64,000 bases of DNA from Phycisphaeraceae bacterium (GTDB lineage: Bacteria; Planctomycetota; Phycisphaerae; Phycisphaerales; UBA1924), in assembly GCA_023898685.1 (NCBI GenBank), contig CP060234.1, forward strand, positions 2,976,001-3,040,000, given 5' to 3'. A program made the translations under genes and the position numbers. Below the pieces are notes generated by a model that had not been told where the DNA came from, did not search any database, and was given only the letters and a program-made list of their open reading frames with translations. Positions 15,110 to 23,163 of the stretch are shown one piece after another; position 1 is the stretch's first letter, and each line of letters opens with the position of its first letter.

Positions 15110-17379
15110 CGACGGGCGCCTTCGAGCTCGCGTCGCCGTACCAGCCCACGGGTGATCAGCCGGTGGCGATCGAGGGGCTGGTCGAGCGGATCCGGTCGGG
15201 GCAGAAGCACTCCTGCCTGCTCGGGGCGACGGGGACAGGCAAGACGTTCACGATGGCGAACGTGATCGAGCGCCTGGGTAAGCCGACACTGATCATCAGC
15301 CACAACAAGACGCTCGCGGCCCAGCTCTACGAGGAGCTCCGGGAGTTCTTCCCGGACAACTCCGTCAACTACTTCGTGTCGTACTACGACTACTACCAGC
15401 CCGAGGCGTACATCCCGGCCCGCGACATCTACATCGAGAAGGACGCGAGCCGCAACGACGACCTCGACCAGCTGAGGCTCGCGGCGACGAGCAACCTGCT
15501 GAGCCGGCGGGACACGATCGTCGTGGCGAGCGTGTCGTGCATCTTCGGGCTGGGGTCGCCGAGCGCGTATTCGCAGAAGGTGCTGACGATCACGAAGGGC
15601 TCGCCCATCGCGAGGCGGGATTTCTTTCTCGCGCTCAACGCGATGCAGTACCAGCGGAGCGACATCGAGTTCAAGCGGGGGCAGTACCGGGCGCGCGGGG
15701 ACGCGATCGAGGTGTGGCCCGCGTACGAGCGGTTCGCGGTGCGGATCGAGCTGTTCGGGGAGGAGATCGAGCGGGTGGACCTGGTGAACCCGACGAGCGG
15801 GGAGATCCTGGCGGAGGAGCGGCAATTCTTCTTGTTCCCCGCGGTGCACTACGTGATGCCGGAGGATCAGCTCGCCGAGGCCGTGGGGGGGATCAGGGCG
15901 GAGCTGGATTCGCGGGTGATGCAGCTGCGGCACGAGGGGAAGCTGCTCGAGGCGCAGCGGCTGCTGGCGAGGACGAAGTACGACCTGGAGATGATCGAGG
16001 AGGTGGGGTTCTGCAACGGGATCGAGAACTACTCGAGGTACATGGATGGGCGGGCGCCGGGGGAGAGGCCGTTCACGTTGCTGGATTACTTTGATTATGC
16101 GCCGGCGGGGCGGGGCACCGGGGACCAGGCACCGGGCACCGGGGGAGGAGAGGGAGGGGGAGGAGATGACGGGCTGGAAGCCCGTCCCACGAGCGTGGGG
16201 AGAGATGTAAAAGAAGACGAGCGGCGGTACGGCGTCTCGCGGCAGAACGCTGGCGACTGGCTGCTCATCATCGACGAGAGCCACGTCACGGTGCCGCAGG
16301 TCCGCGCCATGTTTAACGGAGACAAGGCCCGGAAAACGGTGCTGGTGGATCACGGCTTCCGCCTGCCCAGCGCCCTCGACAACAGGCCGCTCACGTTCGA
16401 GGAGTTCGAGGCGATGATCCCGACGGTCGTCTACGTCTCCGCGACGCCCAGCGCTTACGAGCTGGAACAGACCGGCGGCGACATCGTCGAGCAGGTGATC
16501 CGGCCGACCGGGCTGGTCGATCCGGAGATCGAGGTGCGGCCCGCGAAGGGGCAGGTGCCCGACCTGCTGGAGCGCTGCCGGGAGCGGATCGAGGCGGGCG
16601 AGCGGGTGCTGGTGACGGCGCTGACCAAGCGGCTGTGCGAGGATCTGACAAACTACCTCGCCGACCAGGGACTCCGGGTGCGCTACCTGCACAGCGAGAT
16701 CGACACGCTCGAGCGCGTCGAGATCATCACCGACCTGAGGGCGGGCGAGTTCGACGTGCTGGTCGGAGTCAACCTGCTGCGCGAGGGGCTGGACATGCCC
16801 GAGGTGAGCCTGGTGTGCATCCTCGACGCGGACAAGGAGGGCTACCTGCGCAGCGCGACGAGTCTGATCCAGACCATGGGGCGGGCGGCGCGGAACGTGA
16901 ACGCCAAGGTCGTGATGTACGCCGACACGATGACGGACTCGATGAAGGAGGCCATCGAGGAGACCGAGCGGCGGCGGGCGAAGCAGGCGGCGTACAACGA
17001 GGCGCACGGCATCACGCCCCGGACGATTGAGAAGGGGATCCGGCGGGGCATCGAGACGGAGCTGAAGGCGAGGCGCAAGGCGCGGGAGGCGGCGGAGACG
17101 GACGAGACGCCGGTCGACGCGGAGGAACTGGTCGGGGCGCTCGAGGCGGACATGCTCGAGGCGGCCGAGGCGTTCGAGTTCGAGAAGGCGGCGACGCTGC
17201 GGGACCAGATGCTTCGTGTGAAGGAGATCATCAAGGCGGAGCGGGAGACGCGGGAGGGGGAGGCCGACGGGCCGGTGATGCTGAGGCGGGGGGAGATCGA
17301 GCGGGCGATCGGGGGCGGGCGGCCCTCGAAGACGAAGAAAGGAAAGAAGAGGGGGAAGACGGGGCGGGCGAGGAGTTGA
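15106..17379 (+). CDS. uvrB: Excinuclease ABC subunit B
   Basis: UvrB is the damage-verifying helicase-like subunit of nucleotide excision repair; it is loaded by UvrA and then recruits UvrC. The 757-aa protein has Walker A GATGTGKT (residues 40-47), the beta-hairpin YYDYYQPEAYIP near residue 92, the IDESHVTVPQ motif, helicase motifs including TMGRAARN, and a C-terminal UVR motif (EAFEFEKAATLRDQM). A Lys-rich tail follows. Bacterial UvrB is usually about 670-700 aa. The excess is mainly an insertion at about residues 331-384, between LLDYF and DWLLIIDESH, which is encoded by heptameric and hairpin repeat DNA. The start is GTG, overlapping the MOSC stop. Confidence 0.95.
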   Translation: MTTGAFELASPYQPTGDQPVAIEGLVERIRSGQKHSCLLGATGTGKTFTMANVIERLGKPTLIISHNKTLAAQLYEELREFFPDNSVNYFVSYYDYYQPEAYIPARDIYIEKDASRNDDLDQLRLAATSNLLSRRDTIVVASVSCIFGLGSPSAYSQKVLTITKGSPIARRDFFLALNAMQYQRSDIEFKRGQYRARGDAIEVWPAYERFAVRIELFGEEIERVDLVNPTSGEILAEERQFFLFPAVHYVMPEDQLAEAVGGIRAELDSRVMQLRHEGKLLEAQRLLARTKYDLEMIEEVGFCNGIENYSRYMDGRAPGERPFTLLDYFDYAPAGRGTGDQAPGTGGGEGGGGDDGLEARPTSVGRDVKEDERRYGVSRQNAGDWLLIIDESHVTVPQVRAMFNGDKARKTVLVDHGFRLPSALDNRPLTFEEFEAMIPTVVYVSATPSAYELEQTGGDIVEQVIRPTGLVDPEIEVRPAKGQVPDLLERCRERIEAGERVLVTALTKRLCEDLTNYLADQGLRVRYLHSEIDTLERVEIITDLRAGEFDVLVGVNLLREGLDMPEVSLVCILDADKEGYLRSATSLIQTMGRAARNVNAKVVMYADTMTDSMKEAIEETERRRAKQAAYNEAHGITPRTIEKGIRRGIETELKARRKAREAAETDETPVDAEELVGALEADMLEAAEAFEFEKAATLRDQMLRVKEIIKAERETREGEADGPVMLRRGEIERAIGGGRPSKTKKGKKRGKTGRARS
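16113..16199 (+). repeat. Heptamer array plus two hairpins translated inside uvrB
   Basis: Four 7-nt units of the form NGG(C/G)ACC occupy 16113-16140. Then come two adjacent perfect hairpins: GACGGGCT-GGA-AGCCCGTC (16168-16186) and CCCACG-AG-CGTGGG (16186-16199). All lie in frame in a Gly-rich insertion absent from ordinary UvrB. Related hairpins occur in uvrA. Confidence 0.85.
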
Positions 17380-17419
17380 GCAGCGAGGGCTTCGCCGGCG
17401 GACCCGGGGCGTCCCCGCC

Positions 17420-17425
17420 TACCCT
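17420..17425 (+). promoter_or_regulatory. -10-like hexamer TACCCT between uvrB and the small membrane gene
   Basis: TACCCT is 6 nt before ATG 17432. If real, it gives an internal promoter for the small membrane protein and uvrA, independent of uvrB. Confidence 0.4.
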
Positions 17426-17431
17426 CCCCCG

Positions 17432-17698
17432 ATGCTGCCTGTTTCCCCCCACACCCGCAACAACTCCGAGACTTCAATGACGCAGCGGTTCGGCTACTAC
17501 TTCATCGGGATCGCGTTCGGGCTGATCCTGTTGGGGTTCTTCGTGACGAACCGGCAGAAGGCCGTCGAGGCTCAGAAGGCTGCGGAGCAGCAGCTCCAGC
17601 AGCAGGGCGCGGAGCCGCCCGGGGCGTCTGGTGAGGGCCCCGCGTCCGGCGACGGGTCGGGGAATCAGGACGCGCCCGATGGGCCCGGCGGGCCCTGA
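17432..17698 (+). CDS. Small single-pass membrane protein between uvrB and uvrA
   Basis: An 88-aa protein with one hydrophobic segment (about residues 20-39 from the ATG at 17432) followed by a Gln/Ala-rich helix and a low-complexity Gly/Ala/Pro/Asp tail. The alternative ATG at 17477 gives 73 aa starting MTQRFGYYFIG, which is the more typical membrane-protein start; neither has a strong ribosome binding site. I prefer 17432 because TACCCT stands 6 nt before it. No family is recognised. It lies between two DNA-repair genes, 52 nt after uvrB and 44 nt before uvrA; whether it takes part in repair is unknown. Confidence 0.6.
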   Translation: MLPVSPHTRNNSETSMTQRFGYYFIGIAFGLILLGFFVTNRQKAVEAQKAAEQQLQQQGAEPPGASGEGPASGDGSGNQDAPDGPGGP

Positions 17699-17742
17699 GC
17701 CGGATGGCCCGGCGTCGATCACGCCAATCAGGAGAGGGATCC

Positions 17743-20700
17743 ATGCCGCCCGAAGCCGCGGAGATGGTCGAGGTGAAGAAGGAGCCGGCGGCGAAGGCCG
17801 GCCGGGACTCCGGCTCGGCGAGCCGGGCCACCGATGACCGCGTCATCCGCGTGCGGGGGGCGAAGGAGCACAATCTCAAGAACGTCGACCTGACGATCCC
17901 TCGGGATCGGCTGGTGGTGATGACTGGACTGAGCGGGTCGGGAAAGAGCTCGCTGGCGTTCGACACGATCTTCGCGGAGGGGCAGCGGAAGTACATGGAG
18001 AGCCTGTCGGCCTACGCCAGGCAGTTCCTCGATCAGCTCAAGAAGCCCGACGTCGAGGAGATCGAGGGGATTCCGCCCACGATCGCGATCGAGCAGCGCT
18101 CGGCGGCGCACAACCCCCGCTCAACGGTCGCGACGACAACGGAGATCTACGACTACCTGCGCCTGCTGTACGCGCGGTGCGGCACGCCCCGGTCGTGGGC
18201 GGCGACGAAGACGAAGAAGGACGGGACGGTGACGGCGCGATCGGGCCGGCCGATCGAATCGAGCAGCGCCTCGCAGATCGTCGACCACGTGATGGGCATG
18301 GGCGGTTGCCCGGCTCGCGGAGCCGGGAGGGATGAGGCGAGCGAAGACGGCTCGGCGAGCCGTCCCACCCGGATCATGGTCATCGCCCCGGTCGTCCGCG
18401 GCAAGAAGGGCTTCCACCGCGACGTGCTCGAGTCGCTCAGCGCCCAGGGCTGGCAGCGGGCGCGCGTCAACGCCGAGATCGTCGACCTGCGCGAGGTGCT
18501 CAAGGAGGGCCACGAGAACCCGCTGAACCTGCACCGGCACAAGAAGCACACGCTCGAGGCGGTGGTCGACCGCCTGGTGATCCGCGACGACGCGAGGCAG
18601 CGGCTCGCGGAGAGCGTGGAGGCGGCGCTGCGGCTGGGCGAGGGGTCGGTCATCATTTCTATCGAAACGAGCCGCGACCGTGAGGGAGCGGATTCCGGTA
18701 CGGGTGGATCGGGTGGCACGAAGAAGCCCCTCCCTGACAGTCGGGGCTCGTCGGATGCCTGGGCCGACAACGCCTTCAGCGAGAAGTTCGCCGACCCGGA
18801 TCACCCCGAGATTGCGCTGGAAGAGCTGAGCCCCCGCCTGTTCAGCTTCAACTCGCCCTACGGGGCCTGCCCGACGTGCCACGGCCTCGGGGCGATCCTC
18901 GAGTTCGCCGAGGACCTCGTCGTCCCCGACCCCGACCGGGCGATCCTCAAGGGCGGCGTCGCCCCCTGGAAGAAGAACGGGCCGGGCGGGATGATCTACC
19001 CCCGCTATCTGCGTCGCTTCTGCCGGCTGCTCAACGTGCACGGCTCCACGCCGATGGGCGAACTCGACCCGGGCATCCGTGAGTTGCTGCTTCGCGGGTC
19101 CACGCCCGAGTCAGAGGCGAAGTACGGCGTGTCGTGGGAGGGCGTGCTGCCCATGCTCTCCAAGTGGTTCGAGAAGACCGAGTCGGCCTGGGCGAAGGAC
19201 CACCTCCACCAGTTCCAACGCGAGCAGACCTGCCCCGACTGCCACGGCGACCGCCTGCGGATCGAAGCGCTGCACGTGCTGATGGAATCGGGCCACACGG
19301 CCGAGACGGCGCGGGCGTTCAGCGACACGGTGATCGGGCGGCCCACCGACGCCGGCACGATGCTAAACATCTCGGAGCTGAGCCGGCTGAACATCAACGA
19401 CGCGATCGCGTTCATCGAGGGGCTCAAGCTCTCGGCCGAGCAGGCGACGATCGCGGAGCCGATCCTGCGGGAGGTGGGCAACCGCCTCCGGTTCCTCACG
19501 AGCGTCGGGCTCGATTACCTGAGCCTCGACCGGCGGACCGCGACGCTTTCGGGGGGCGAGGCGCAGCGGATCAGGCTGGCGACGCAGGTGGGCTCGGGGC
19601 TGGTCGGCGCGTGCTACGTGCTCGACGAGCCAACCATCGGGCTGCACGAGCGGGACAACGCCCGCCTCATCCGCACACTCCGCCACCTGACCGACATCGG
19701 CAACACCGTCCTCGTCGTCGAGCACGACGAGGACATGATCCGCTCGGCCGACCACATCGTCGACATCGGCCCGGGGCCCGGCGTGCACGGCGGGCGCATC
19801 GTCGCGCAGGGATCGATCGAGGACATCTGCGGGGCGGAGGAGAGCCTGACGGGCGACTACCTCGCGGGGCGGCGGCGGATCGACGTGCCGAAGCAGCGGC
19901 GGGCGCTGAGCGAGAAGAACGCGGTGGTGGTCAAGGGGGCGAAGCACAACAACCTCAAGAAGATCGACGCGGCCTTCCCCGTCGGCGGGTTCGTCTGCGT
20001 GACGGGCGTGTCGGGCTCGGGCAAGTCGACGCTCGTCAACGAGATCCTGCTCAAGGCGGTCAAGCAGCACCTGCACGGCTCGAAGGACAAGCCGGGCGAG
20101 CACACGCGGATCAACGGGCTCGCCCGCATCGACCGGATCATCGAGGTCGACCAGAGCCCCATCGGGCGGACGCCCCGGAGCAACCCGGCGACCTACACCG
20201 GGATCTTCGATGAGATCCGCAAGGTCTTCACGCACACCAAGGAAGCGAAGATCCGGGGATATCAGCCCGGGCGGTTCTCGTTCAACGTGCCGGCGAACCG
20301 AGCGGGCAAGGCCGGCGCCGGGGGTCGGTGCGAGGCGTGCCAGGGGCAGGGGCTCAAGAAGATCGAGATGCACTTCTTGCCTGACGTGTACGTCGAGTGC
20401 GAGGTGTGCGGCGGCAAGCGCTACAACCGCGAGACGCTCGAGGTGCACTACCGCGGCAAGAACATCGCCGACGTGCTCGCGATGACGGTGGAAGAGGCCT
20501 GCGGCTTCTTCGAGAACCACCCGAAGATCCTGCGGTTCGCGGAGTGCCTGCGAGACGTGGGGCTCGACTACGTCCAGCTCGGCCAGCCCAGCACCACGCT
20601 CTCGGGGGGCGAGGCGCAGCGCGTGAAGCTGGCGACCGAGCTGGGCAAGGGGACGCGCTACGACGGCACGCCCAGCGCCGAGCACACGCTCTACGTGCTC

Positions 20701-20955
20701 GACGAGCCGACGACGGGCCTGCACTTCGAGGACATCCGCAAGCTGCTCGAGGTGCTCAACCGCCTCGCCGACGCGGGGAACACGCTGGTGGTGATCGAGC
20801 ACAACCTCGACGTGATCAAGAGCGCCGACTGGATCATCGACCTGGGCCCCGAGGGCGGCGACGGCGGCGGCACGATCGTCGCGAGCGGCCCCCCCGAGGC
20901 GGTGGCGAGGGTGAAGGGGAGCTTTACGGGACGGTATCTGAAGAAGATGCTGTGA
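17743..20955 (+). CDS. uvrA: Excinuclease ABC subunit A
   Basis: UvrA is the dimeric ABC-type ATPase that finds DNA lesions and loads UvrB. The 1070-aa protein has two nucleotide-binding domains, with Walker A GLSGSGKSSLAF near residue 66 and GVSGSGKSTLVN near residue 760, and signatures TLSGGEAQRIRLA and TLSGGEAQRVKLA. The C-terminal zinc module is intact (CEACQGQG and CEVCGGKRYN). In the first zinc module the usual CxxC before the LSPRLFSFNSPYG region is replaced by D351/H354, while C376/C379 remain. Repeat-derived stretches are inserted near residues 187-210 and 307-341. AGGAG is 8 nt before the ATG at 17743, which decides the start. E. coli UvrA is about 940 aa. Confidence 0.95.
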   Translation: MPPEAAEMVEVKKEPAAKAGRDSGSASRATDDRVIRVRGAKEHNLKNVDLTIPRDRLVVMTGLSGSGKSSLAFDTIFAEGQRKYMESLSAYARQFLDQLKKPDVEEIEGIPPTIAIEQRSAAHNPRSTVATTTEIYDYLRLLYARCGTPRSWAATKTKKDGTVTARSGRPIESSSASQIVDHVMGMGGCPARGAGRDEASEDGSASRPTRIMVIAPVVRGKKGFHRDVLESLSAQGWQRARVNAEIVDLREVLKEGHENPLNLHRHKKHTLEAVVDRLVIRDDARQRLAESVEAALRLGEGSVIISIETSRDREGADSGTGGSGGTKKPLPDSRGSSDAWADNAFSEKFADPDHPEIALEELSPRLFSFNSPYGACPTCHGLGAILEFAEDLVVPDPDRAILKGGVAPWKKNGPGGMIYPRYLRRFCRLLNVHGSTPMGELDPGIRELLLRGSTPESEAKYGVSWEGVLPMLSKWFEKTESAWAKDHLHQFQREQTCPDCHGDRLRIEALHVLMESGHTAETARAFSDTVIGRPTDAGTMLNISELSRLNINDAIAFIEGLKLSAEQATIAEPILREVGNRLRFLTSVGLDYLSLDRRTATLSGGEAQRIRLATQVGSGLVGACYVLDEPTIGLHERDNARLIRTLRHLTDIGNTVLVVEHDEDMIRSADHIVDIGPGPGVHGGRIVAQGSIEDICGAEESLTGDYLAGRRRIDVPKQRRALSEKNAVVVKGAKHNNLKKIDAAFPVGGFVCVTGVSGSGKSTLVNEILLKAVKQHLHGSKDKPGEHTRINGLARIDRIIEVDQSPIGRTPRSNPATYTGIFDEIRKVFTHTKEAKIRGYQPGRFSFNVPANRAGKAGAGGRCEACQGQGLKKIEMHFLPDVYVECEVCGGKRYNRETLEVHYRGKNIADVLAMTVEEACGFFENHPKILRFAECLRDVGLDYVQLGQPSTTLSGGEAQRVKLATELGKGTRYDGTPSAEHTLYVLDEPTTGLHFEDIRKLLEVLNRLADAGNTLVVIEHNLDVIKSADWIIDLGPEGGDGGGTIVASGPPEAVARVKGSFTGRYLKKML
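17810..17826 (+). repeat. Hairpin CCGGCTC-GGC-GAGCCGG in the uvrA N-terminal coding region
   Basis: A perfect 7-bp stem, followed by GCCACC. It resembles the hairpins at 18311-18364 in the same gene and at 16168-16186 in uvrB, which are also followed by CCAC-type sequence. Confidence 0.65.
18311..18364 (+). repeat. Two hairpins translated inside uvrA
   Basis: CGGCTC-GCG-GAGCCG (18311-18325) and GACGGCTC-GGC-GAGCCGTC (18346-18364, followed by CCACC) are perfect palindromes. They encode the Gly/Ala/Ser-rich stretch between the VDHVMGMGG and RIMVIAPVVRG segments, which is a few residues long in ordinary UvrA. Confidence 0.8.
18669..18749 (+). repeat. Inverted-repeat element translated inside uvrA
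   Basis: The left arm 18669-18691 (starting GAGCCGCGACCG) pairs imperfectly with the right arm 18727-18749 (ending AGTCGGGGCTC) around a 35-nt loop. It encodes peptides SRDREGADS and PLPDSRGSS, which I recall as typical translations of a repeat scattered in planctomycete genomes. The element lies just before the altered first zinc motif of UvrA. Confidence 0.8.
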
Positions 20956-21034
20956 GGAAGACCCGGATTCGCCTCCCCATTGGGCCGCTCCCAGGATGCA
21001 CCGGGTTGTCAGTGCGGAGCTTGGTTGGACTTCC

Positions 21035-21058
21035 GCACGGCCGGGACGGCCGTGGCAC
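21035..21058. repeat. Dispersed palindrome GCACGGCCGGGACGGCCGTG
   Basis: A near-perfect palindrome in the gap between uvrA and the cupin gene. Two further copies, in opposite orientations, lie at 58736-58760 and 58789-58813. The shared sequence extends to GCGGAAG on one side. Confidence 0.8.
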
Positions 21059-21148
21059 ACCGAAATCGGGCTGGTGCTGGCTTGTGGGTTCTTGCTCCGT
21101 GTGCGCCGCCGGCCAATCATCTCCGCCAATCCAAACCCGGAGATCCGC

Positions 21149-21562
21149 ATGCGCACACAACTCAACGTCCTCGGCGTCGACACGACCCTCCTCCTCACGG
21201 CCGACCAGACCGGCGGAGCCGCGACCCTCGTCATGCTCGACGTCGCGCCGGGGGCGGGCACCCCTCCCCACGTGCACGAGCGGGAGGACGAGTCGTTCCT
21301 CGTGCTCGACGGGGAGATCGACATCACGCTCGACGGGCGGACGACGAGGCTCGGGGCGGGGGAGGCGGCTTGGGGGGCACGGGGGGTGCCACACATGTTC
21401 CGGAACAGTTCCCCGCGCCCTGCTCGCCTGGTCGTGACCGCGACGCCCGGTGGGCTGGACCGGTTCTTCGTCGCGGCGGACGAGATGTTCCCGGAGGGGG
21501 CGGAGATCGACCCGGCGAGGCTGGTGAGGTTGCTCGAAGAGTTCGGCATGAAGCCGGCGTAG
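21149..21562 (+). CDS. Cupin domain protein
   Basis: A 137-aa single-domain cupin. Metal-binding motif 1 is PPHVHEREDESFLVLDGEI (His, His, Glu within about residues 37-55) and motif 2 contains GVPHMFRNSS (His). These residues normally hold Fe, Mn or Zn. The function is open: it could be an isomerase, a dioxygenase or a non-enzymatic sensor. GGAG lies 7 nt before the ATG at 21149, which separates the gene from an upstream stretch of dispersed palindromes. It is a single gene, followed by a further repeat cluster. Confidence 0.8.
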   Translation: MRTQLNVLGVDTTLLLTADQTGGAATLVMLDVAPGAGTPPHVHEREDESFLVLDGEIDITLDGRTTRLGAGEAAWGARGVPHMFRNSSPRPARLVVTATPGGLDRFFVAADEMFPEGAEIDPARLVRLLEEFGMKPA

Positions 21563-21598
21563 GCGAGGCGAATACCGGGATTGTCTGGAGTCGGTGCC

Positions 21599-21706
21599 GT
21601 GGTTCAGCTCGGAGAGTGAACCACGATCGGGCGAGGCGACCGCCTTCACTCTACGAGGTGAAGGCGGGCACTGATCGCGGAAGAACACCCAGGCTTGCGC
21701 CTGGGT
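21599..21706. repeat. Cluster of three palindromes between convergent genes
   Basis: GTGGTTCA/TGAACCAC (21599-21624), CGCCTTCAC/GTGAAGGCG (21641-21666) and ACCCAGGC-TTGC-GCCTGGGT (21687-21706) follow each other within 108 nt. They fill the gap between the cupin gene and the oppositely oriented oxidoreductase gene. They could end both transcripts, though no T-runs are present. Confidence 0.75.
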
Positions 21707-21743
21707 CTCGTTGTCGGCGCTTGAGGATTGGCGCGGCCCAGCC

Positions 21744-23099
21744 CTACACAACCGGCTCCCAGCCCGGCTGGTAGTCGCGGCCCCAGAGCTTCTCCGCGCG
21801 GGGCTGGCCCGGCTTGATGTGCCCCGTCGCGGGGTCGAGCTGGACAGCGCCGGTGGTGCGCAGCGCCACGTTGCCCATGTGGCAGAGCAGCACGCTCTTG
21901 TGCCCCTCGTCGATCGGGCTGTTGGGCTTCGCCTTGCCCCGGATCGAATCGAGGAAGTTGATGATGTGCGCGAGCGTGATGTCACCCGTTGGGTTGCGGG
22001 TGTTGGTCACGTCGCCCTCGAGCTCGCGGCCGTGCTGCTCGACGACCTTGTTGTCGTGGTCGTACACCGTGAACGAGCTCTCGGCGATGTTCATCATGCC
22101 GTCGTCGCCGTAGATGTTGGTGCCCCGGTCGCGCCCGAACTGCTTGACGTCGTCGACGCTGTGGCCTTCCCAGAAGATGGTCTTGCGGTCGGGGTATTCG
22201 ATACCCACCTGCTGGATGTCCCACGCTTCCCAGTCGTCCTGGTAGCGGTGGCGGGCGCCGGACGAGGTGACGCGGGTGGGAAACTCGCACCCCAGGGCCC
22301 AGCGTGCGACGTCGAGTTCGTGGGTGGCGTTGTTGCAGGTCTCGCCGGTGCCCCAGTTCCAGAACCAGTGCCAGTTGTAGTGGATGACGTTGTCGCGGTA
22401 GGGGACGCGCGGGGCGGGCCCCTGCCACAGGTCGTAGTCGAGGTTGGACGGCACGGGGACGAACTTGCCGACGCCGATCGGGCCACGCAAGCGGCAGTAC
22501 CAGGTCTTCGCGTGGTACGCCCGTCCGATGAGGCCGCCCTTCAGGGCCGACACGGCCTCCTGCACCGGGATCGACGAGCGGCGCTGGTCGCCCATCTGCA
22601 CGACGACGTCGGGGTGCTTCGCCTGGGCGCGGATCAGCATCTCGCCCTCCGCGCAGTTGTGCCCGCACGGCTTCTCGACGTAGACGTGCTTGCCCGCCGC
22701 CATCGCGAGCAGCGTGGCTGGCGCGTGCCAGTGATCGGGCGTCGCGATGACGACCGCGTGGACGCTGTCGTCGTCGAGGGCCCGCCGGAAGTCGCGGACC
22801 GTCTTCGGTTCGGTCGTCTGGTGCTGCAACGCCGACTTCACCCCCTTCGCGGCCGCGTAGTCGTCGGGGTCGCAGATGTACGCGATCTCGCACCCCGGGA
22901 TCGACGCGAACTGCCCCGCGAGGTACTCGCCCCGGCTGTTCGTGCCCAGCACAGCGCAGCGGATCGTGTCGGGGATCGGCCGCGAGCGAGCGAAGGCCCA
23001 GGAGGGCGCGTAGAGCGCTGCGGCCGCAGCGGCGCCGGTCGCGGACGCACGTCGAAGGAAATCGCGGCGGTCGAGGGACTCGCTGGCTCTGTCGTTCAT
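21744..23099 (-). CDS. Tat-exported Gfo/Idh/MocA family oxidoreductase
   Basis: A 451-aa protein with a twin-arginine signal (DRRDFLRRAS near residue 10, then an Ala-rich hydrophobic stretch). The NAD(P)-binding Rossmann domain starts at IRCAVLGTNSRGEY; the catalytic lysine is in VYVEKPCGHN; the C-terminal alpha/beta domain carries the usual WHWFWNWGTGE and ATHELDVARW segments. Family members oxidise or epimerise sugars at C-3 or other positions using tightly bound NAD(P). The start at 23099 has AGGAAGG 5 nt upstream. The next gene upstream encodes two DUF1080 domains, now linked to 3-keto-sugar hydrolysis, so the pair may act on glycosides in the periplasm (inference). Confidence 0.88.
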   Translation of the reverse strand: MNDRASESLDRRDFLRRASATGAAAAAALYAPSWAFARSRPIPDTIRCAVLGTNSRGEYLAGQFASIPGCEIAYICDPDDYAAAKGVKSALQHQTTEPKTVRDFRRALDDDSVHAVVIATPDHWHAPATLLAMAAGKHVYVEKPCGHNCAEGEMLIRAQAKHPDVVVQMGDQRRSSIPVQEAVSALKGGLIGRAYHAKTWYCRLRGPIGVGKFVPVPSNLDYDLWQGPAPRVPYRDNVIHYNWHWFWNWGTGETCNNATHELDVARWALGCEFPTRVTSSGARHRYQDDWEAWDIQQVGIEYPDRKTIFWEGHSVDDVKQFGRDRGTNIYGDDGMMNIAESSFTVYDHDNKVVEQHGRELEGDVTNTRNPTGDITLAHIINFLDSIRGKAKPNSPIDEGHKSVLLCHMGNVALRTTGAVQLDPATGHIKPGQPRAEKLWGRDYQPGWEPVV

Positions 23100-23135
23100 A
23101 TCAACCTTCCTCGTGCAATCTGATTTTCCGAACAC

Positions 23136-23163
23136 TGGTGCCTGGTGCCCGGTCCCTGATCAC
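23136..23163. repeat. Short heptameric repeat array
   Basis: Units TGGTGCC, TGGTGCC, CGGTCCC and TGATCAC follow in register in the gap between the oxidoreductase and the DUF1080 gene, touching the stop codon of the latter. They resemble the heptamers in uvrB and at 41506-41602. Confidence 0.6.

Noticed and set aside
14629..17007. A 792-codon open frame on the minus strand across MOSC and uvrB
   Set aside because: It is antisense to two clear genes, is extremely Arg/Pro/His-rich and matches no protein; high GC leaves long stop-free shadows here.
19363..21549. A 728-codon minus-strand frame opposite uvrA and the cupin gene
   Set aside because: Same shadow effect; no start signal and no domain.
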